Below are positions 7,426 to 10,559 of a stretch of DNA of 10,559 nt, piece after piece; the first letter of the stretch is position 1, and each line of letters begins with the position of its first letter. A program made the translations under genes and the position numbers. The notes under the pieces are model-generated. The model was given only the letters and a program-made list of their open reading frames with translations, was not told the origin of the DNA and did no database searches. The stretch lies in the NCBI GenBank assembly GCA_902790885.1, contig CADATR010000053.1:1-10559 (forward strand), read 5' to 3'. This stretch comes from an uncultured Eubacteriales bacterium. GTDB lineage: Bacteria > Bacillota_A > Clostridia > Peptostreptococcales > Anaerovoracaceae.

Positions 7426-8784
7426 TTATTTCAGGATCATCGAAAGATCCGTCAGCTGTCTGATGGTTGTTGTTATTACTACACGGTCACCCTGTTCGAT
7501 GGTGTCGTTTCCTCTCGGTATCACGACCTTGCCGCTGCGTATTATCGCGCAGAGAAGCACGCCGTCCTTGATCCTGAGATCCTTAAGAGGAATTCCCGTA
7601 AGTTTTTTATGTTCTGTATTGACCCTGAATTCAAGGGCCTCCGCTGTTCCGTCAGCGATGCGGAAGACTGTCTCAACATTGCTGCTTCCGGCACTCTCCA
7701 TGGCACGCACGTAGCTGATGACACGTGAGGATACTATGTCGCGCGGGCACACTATGCTGCCGGCGCGCGAAGCGTCTATAAGATCGATCATGCTGCTCCT
7801 TGAGATCTTGGTCACTACCTTCGGAACGCCTTCGCGCTGCGCGTACATGCCCATCAGCATGTTAACCTCGTCAGTGCCCGTCAGCGCCACGAACGCGTCA
7901 GTCATGTCGAGGCCTTCCTCGTCGAGCACCTCGCGGCTGGTACCGTCAGCGTTTATGACCAGCACGTCAGGAAGCTCCTGATTGAAGGCTTCGGCTATCG
8001 CGGCATCATTCTCGATCACTACCGGCCTCATCCCCACAAAGCTCATCATGCGTACAAGGTAATAGGTGATGCGTCCTGCTCCGACGATTATCACATGCTT
8101 TGGCATGTGTCTTCTGATACCGGCGAGCCTGAGGAAACGTTCGGCTTCTTTCGGCTTTGCCGCGAAGCAGATGACGTCTCCTGTCCTGAGCCTTGCGCTG
8201 CCGTCAGGGATGATGGTTTCGCCGTCTCTGCGTATCGCGCACACCAGGGCCGAAGAACGGTATTTCACGTCAAGCTCCTGCAGCGTCATCGATGTGACAG
8301 GGCCGTCCTCTGTGATGCGGAACTCCATCATCTCAAACAATCCGTGACCGAAGGACTCAACAGATGTCAGACCGGTGAATCTGAGCAGCGAGAATATCTC
8401 CTGAGCGGCATAGCGCTCAGGGTTTACGGTCATTGAAAGTCCCATGTCCTCCGAGAACATGTTTATCTCATCAGCGAGCTCGTGCTTGCGGACGCGGGCG
8501 ATGGTATGCTTTGCGCCCAGCTTTCTGGCCATGAGGCAACAGAGCATGTTGACTTCGTCGCTGTCAGTTGCCGCGATGACAAGATCGGAAGTTCCGACTC
8601 CGGCTTCGATCATCAGAGTCCTGTTTACCGCGTCTCCTGGCATGCAGAGCACGTCGAGCCTGTTCTGCATCTCCAGGAGCTTTTTTTCGTTATGGTCTAT
8701 GGCTACTATGCGGTGACCTTCCTGAGCGAGCTGCTCCGCGAGCAGGCTTCCGACTTTTCCGGTCCCGATAACAATGATTTTCAC
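7426..8784 (-). CDS. trkA: Trk potassium uptake regulatory subunit (two RCK lobes)
   Basis: A 452-residue cytoplasmic protein with the usual duplicated layout: TrkA_N (1-~120), TrkA_C (~150-225), TrkA_N (~228-345), TrkA_C (~370-452). The first lobe has GTGKVG (7-12) with the acidic residue Asp30 at the end of strand 2, the signature of an NAD(H)-binding site. The second has GAGRIT (235-240), where the third glycine is replaced, with Glu258. It gates TrkH in response to bound nucleotides. The start is GTG at 8784, giving the family N-terminus VKIIVIGTGKVG, with CGAGG about 7 bases upstream. A longer frame begins at TTG 8823, but that adds 13 non-conserved residues and falls at the predicted transcription start. 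It is the first gene of the trkA-trkH operon. Confidence 0.93.
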   Translation of the reverse strand: MKIIVIGTGKVGSLLAEQLAQEGHRIVAIDHNEKKLLEMQNRLDVLCMPGDAVNRTLMIEAGVGTSDLVIAATDSDEVNMLCCLMARKLGAKHTIARVRKHELADEINMFSEDMGLSMTVNPERYAAQEIFSLLRFTGLTSVESFGHGLFEMMEFRITEDGPVTSMTLQELDVKYRSSALVCAIRRDGETIIPDGSARLRTGDVICFAAKPKEAERFLRLAGIRRHMPKHVIIVGAGRITYYLVRMMSFVGMRPVVIENDAAIAEAFNQELPDVLVINADGTSREVLDEEGLDMTDAFVALTGTDEVNMLMGMYAQREGVPKVVTKISRSSMIDLIDASRAGSIVCPRDIVSSRVISYVRAMESAGSSNVETVFRIADGTAEALEFRVNTEHKKLTGIPLKDLRIKDGVLLCAIIRSGKVVIPRGNDTIEQGDRVVITTTIRQLTDLSMILK

Positions 8785-8880
8785 TTTATTGCCTCGCTTG
8801 AAATGTATATAATTATCCTTCAATAGACTTTATACCACACGTATTTTCAGCAGGCAAACAAAACCTCTCAGCGAAGCCGG
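8785..8880. promoter_or_regulatory. Divergent promoter region between trkA and the TetM-like gene
   Basis: This 96-base AT-rich gap carries the trkA promoter. For the rightward gene a TATAAT is present at 8808-8813, but its -35 (TTTATT, 8785-8790, 17-base spacing) is weak, so the assignment is tentative. It would give a leader of about 60 bases. No long attenuator hairpin or leader peptide of the type seen before acquired tet(M) genes is visible. Confidence 0.4.
8829..8857 (-). promoter_or_regulatory. Sigma-70 type promoter for trkA-trkH
   Basis: On the minus strand TTGCCT (8857-8852, 4 of 6 consensus) and TATAAA (8834-8829, 5 of 6) are separated by 17 bases. Transcription would start near 8821, leaving a leader of about 37 bases before the GTG start at 8784. 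No riboswitch-sized leader fits in this space. Confidence 0.55.
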
Positions 8881-10559
8881 ATGGACGCAAAAAAAATCAC
8901 ACTGGGAATACTGGCACATGTAGATGCCGGCAAGACTACCTTGTCGGAGGCTTTGCTGTACCTTACCGGAGAGATAAAAAAGCCGGGCAGAGTCGACCAC
9001 GGCGATGCCTTTCTGGATGATGATCCTATCGAGAGAAACCGCGGCATAACCATTTTCTCGAGACAGGCCCGCTTTACGATACGGGACTCCGGAGGCAGGG
9101 ATACTGAAGTGACGCTTATAGACACTCCGGGCCATGTCGACTTCGCGGCCGAAATGGAGAGGTCACTCTCTGTGCTCGACTACGCTCTCCTCGTGATAAG
9201 CGGATCAGAGGGCGTGCAGGCGCATACGAAGACACTGCTGCGCCTGCTGAGGGAGAGAAACATACCGGTCTTTGCTTTCGTAAACAAGATGGATATCGCC
9301 GTGAGGAAGAAGGAGGATATCCTGAAGGAGCTTGCCTCTGAGCTGCAGGCAGGGCTCGCGGACTTCAGCGGAGCACGTGAAAGGACGGAGGAGTTCACCG
9401 ACGCGGTGACTCTGCACGCGCCCGAACTCGCTGAAACTGTCCTCGAAGGCAATGAACTCACCGATGCTGAGATAGCAGCTGCTGTACGCTCAGGAGAGAT
9501 AATACCGTGCATGTTCGGCTCGGCCCTGAAGGCCGAGGGGATAACTGAGCTTCTTGATGTGCTCGGACGGTACACCACGGAGCCTCAGCGCGGCAGTGAG
9601 TTTGCGGCCAGGGTATTCAAGACAGCCGCTTCGGACGAAGGAGAGAGGCTCTGCTTCATAAAGGTGACGGGCGGCGTACTGAAGGTAAAAGACAAGATAA
9701 GGATAAACAGCGCGTCGGGAGAGGCCGACGGCGAGGAGAAGGTGAACCGCATACTTCTTTTCTCGGGCAGCCGCAGCGTCTCAGCGGATTCCGCGCCGGC
9801 AGGCACGGTCTGCGCCGTGACGGGTCTTTCGAAGGCGCTGCCGGGTGACGGACTCGGCGCCGAGGCACCGCTGGGCGGTGCTTCCATAAAACCTTTCATG
9901 GTCTATTCAGTCAAAGGCCCTGAGGGGATGGACCCATATCTGCTGATGAAAGACCTCAGGCTGCTGGCAGAGGAGGATCCGATGCTGAATGTGTCGAGAT
10001 CATCTGACGGAAGCATAGATATAAGGCTGATGGGGCAGGTGCAGCTCGAGGTCATCCAGACGATGATAAAGGACCGCTTCGGCTATGACGTGAGTTTCGA
10101 CAGCGGCAGCGTGCTCTATCTTGAGACTGTCTCAGGCACATATGAAGGAGTGGGGCACTTTGAGCCGCTCAGGCATTACGCTGAGGTGCACCTTATTATA
10201 GAGCCCGGGGAGCGCGGGAGCGGCATAGTGATAACCAGCGCAGTTCCGGAGGATGAGCTCGCCCTCAACTGGCAGAGGCTCATAATGACGCATCTCTATG
10301 AGAAAGAGCATGCGGGCGTACTGACGGGAGCGCCGCTCACCGATGTTCGCATAACCCTCGCGGCTGGAAGGGCGCATGAGAAGCACACAAACGGAGGAGA
10401 CTTCCGCGAGGCAACGTACAGGGCCGTCAGAAACGCGCTCATGCAGGCCAGGGCAGAAGGCAGGGCCGTGCTGCTGGAGCCGTGGTGCGAATACGAGATA
10501 GAGCTGCCTGCCCGCAGCGTGGGCCGGGCCATGACGGATATACGGCAGATGGGCGGCAC
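8881..10559 (+). CDS. TetM/EF-G-like translation GTPase (ribosomal protection protein homologue), 3'-truncated by window
   Basis: The frame is open from ATG 8881 to the window end; 559 complete residues are visible of an expected ~640-660. The G domain shows AHVDAGKTT (12-20, P-loop), RNRGIT (53-58, switch I), DTPGH (81-85), NKMD (135-138) and GSALK (213-217). Domains II and III follow (~240-410), then an EF-G-type domain IV starting near YEGVGHFEPLRHY (421-433). Domain V begins near ELPARSVGRAMTDIRQ. EF-G-like GTPases of this group bind the ribosome; Tet(M)/Tet(O) members dislodge tetracycline. Here the domain IV loop reads HEKHTNGGDF (499-508), where, as I recall, Tet(M) has a Ser-Pro-Val-containing loop ending in PADF. 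Drug resistance is therefore doubtful, and a housekeeping or ribosome-rescue role is possible. The start matches the family N-terminus, but the ribosome binding site is weak (GCGAAG, 8871-8876). The coding region looks more GC-rich than the K+ channel gene. Confidence 0.88.
   Translation, partial: MDAKKITLGILAHVDAGKTTLSEALLYLTGEIKKPGRVDHGDAFLDDDPIERNRGITIFSRQARFTIRDSGGRDTEVTLIDTPGHVDFAAEMERSLSVLDYALLVISGSEGVQAHTKTLLRLLRERNIPVFAFVNKMDIAVRKKEDILKELASELQAGLADFSGARERTEEFTDAVTLHAPELAETVLEGNELTDAEIAAAVRSGEIIPCMFGSALKAEGITELLDVLGRYTTEPQRGSEFAARVFKTAASDEGERLCFIKVTGGVLKVKDKIRINSASGEADGEEKVNRILLFSGSRSVSADSAPAGTVCAVTGLSKALPGDGLGAEAPLGGASIKPFMVYSVKGPEGMDPYLLMKDLRLLAEEDPMLNVSRSSDGSIDIRLMGQVQLEVIQTMIKDRFGYDVSFDSGSVLYLETVSGTYEGVGHFEPLRHYAEVHLIIEPGERGSGIVITSAVPEDELALNWQRLIMTHLYEKEHAGVLTGAPLTDVRITLAAGRAHEKHTNGGDFREATYRAVRNALMQARAEGRAVLLEPWCEYEIELPARSVGRAMTDIRQMGG

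Noticed and set aside
8785..8823. N-terminal extension of trkA from TTG 8823
   Set aside because: The 13 added residues do not fit the family N-terminus, the codon falls at the predicted transcription start, and GTG 8784 has its own ribosome binding site.
9180..9899. Serine/alanine-rich open frames on the minus strand
   Set aside because: They are antisense to the TetM-like gene, with low-complexity composition typical of the reverse strand of a GC-rich gene.
1..10559. Mobile element, CRISPR, tRNA or phage signals around the TetM-like gene
   Set aside because: No transposase, integrase, long repeat or tRNA-like fold was seen; the flanks are housekeeping K+ transport genes, and the gene itself continues beyond the window.

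Overview
The window looks like a chromosomal segment of an anaerobic Bacillota (Clostridia-type) bacterium of roughly balanced GC. The evidence is the family content: an aldo/keto reductase fused to a two-cluster ferredoxin domain, a MoeA protein with a fused molybdate-binding-type domain, a TetM-like translation GTPase and a MATE exporter of clostridial type. ATA, AGA and AGG codons are frequent, and TTG and GTG starts are used. This is an inference from gene families; nothing in the window fixes the genus. Coding density is very high. The longest stretch without a gene is 148 bases, and I see no tRNA, rRNA, CRISPR array, insertion sequence or phage gene.

Layout, left to right. (1) Bases 1-1344, plus strand: 3' part of a molybdopterin molybdenumtransferase (MoeA) with a C-terminal periplasmic-binding-protein-like domain. 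(2) Bases 1366-2867, minus strand: a two-gene operon of an aldo/keto reductase with two [4Fe-4S] motifs and, overlapping its stop by one base, a small uncharacterised zinc-ribbon protein. It ends in a hairpin plus T-tract that overlaps the last codons. (3) Bases 2868-3015: divergent control region with a near-perfect -10 box for the rightward genes and an operator-like inverted repeat. (4) Bases 3016-6057, plus strand: a MATE exporter (TTG start) followed after 24 bases by a two-transmembrane K+ channel with a large cytoplasmic region ending in a ryanodine-receptor-type (RyR) domain. (5) Bases 5980-8784, minus strand: trkA-trkH, the K+ uptake system, three bases apart; trkH runs 78 bases into the 3' end of the channel gene. 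(6) Bases 8785-8880: a 96-base divergent promoter region. (7) Bases 8881-10559, plus strand: a TetM/EF-G-like GTPase cut off by the window end.

The functional centre is K+ handling. TrkA/TrkH imports K+ under nucleotide control. A channel with the canonical TVGYGD filter, a nucleotide-binding-like core and an RyR domain sits tail to tail against it, cotranscribed with a MATE exporter. The most unusual item is the K+ channel/RyR fusion. The second is the TetM-like protein, whose domain IV loop differs from that of true tetracycline-protection proteins.
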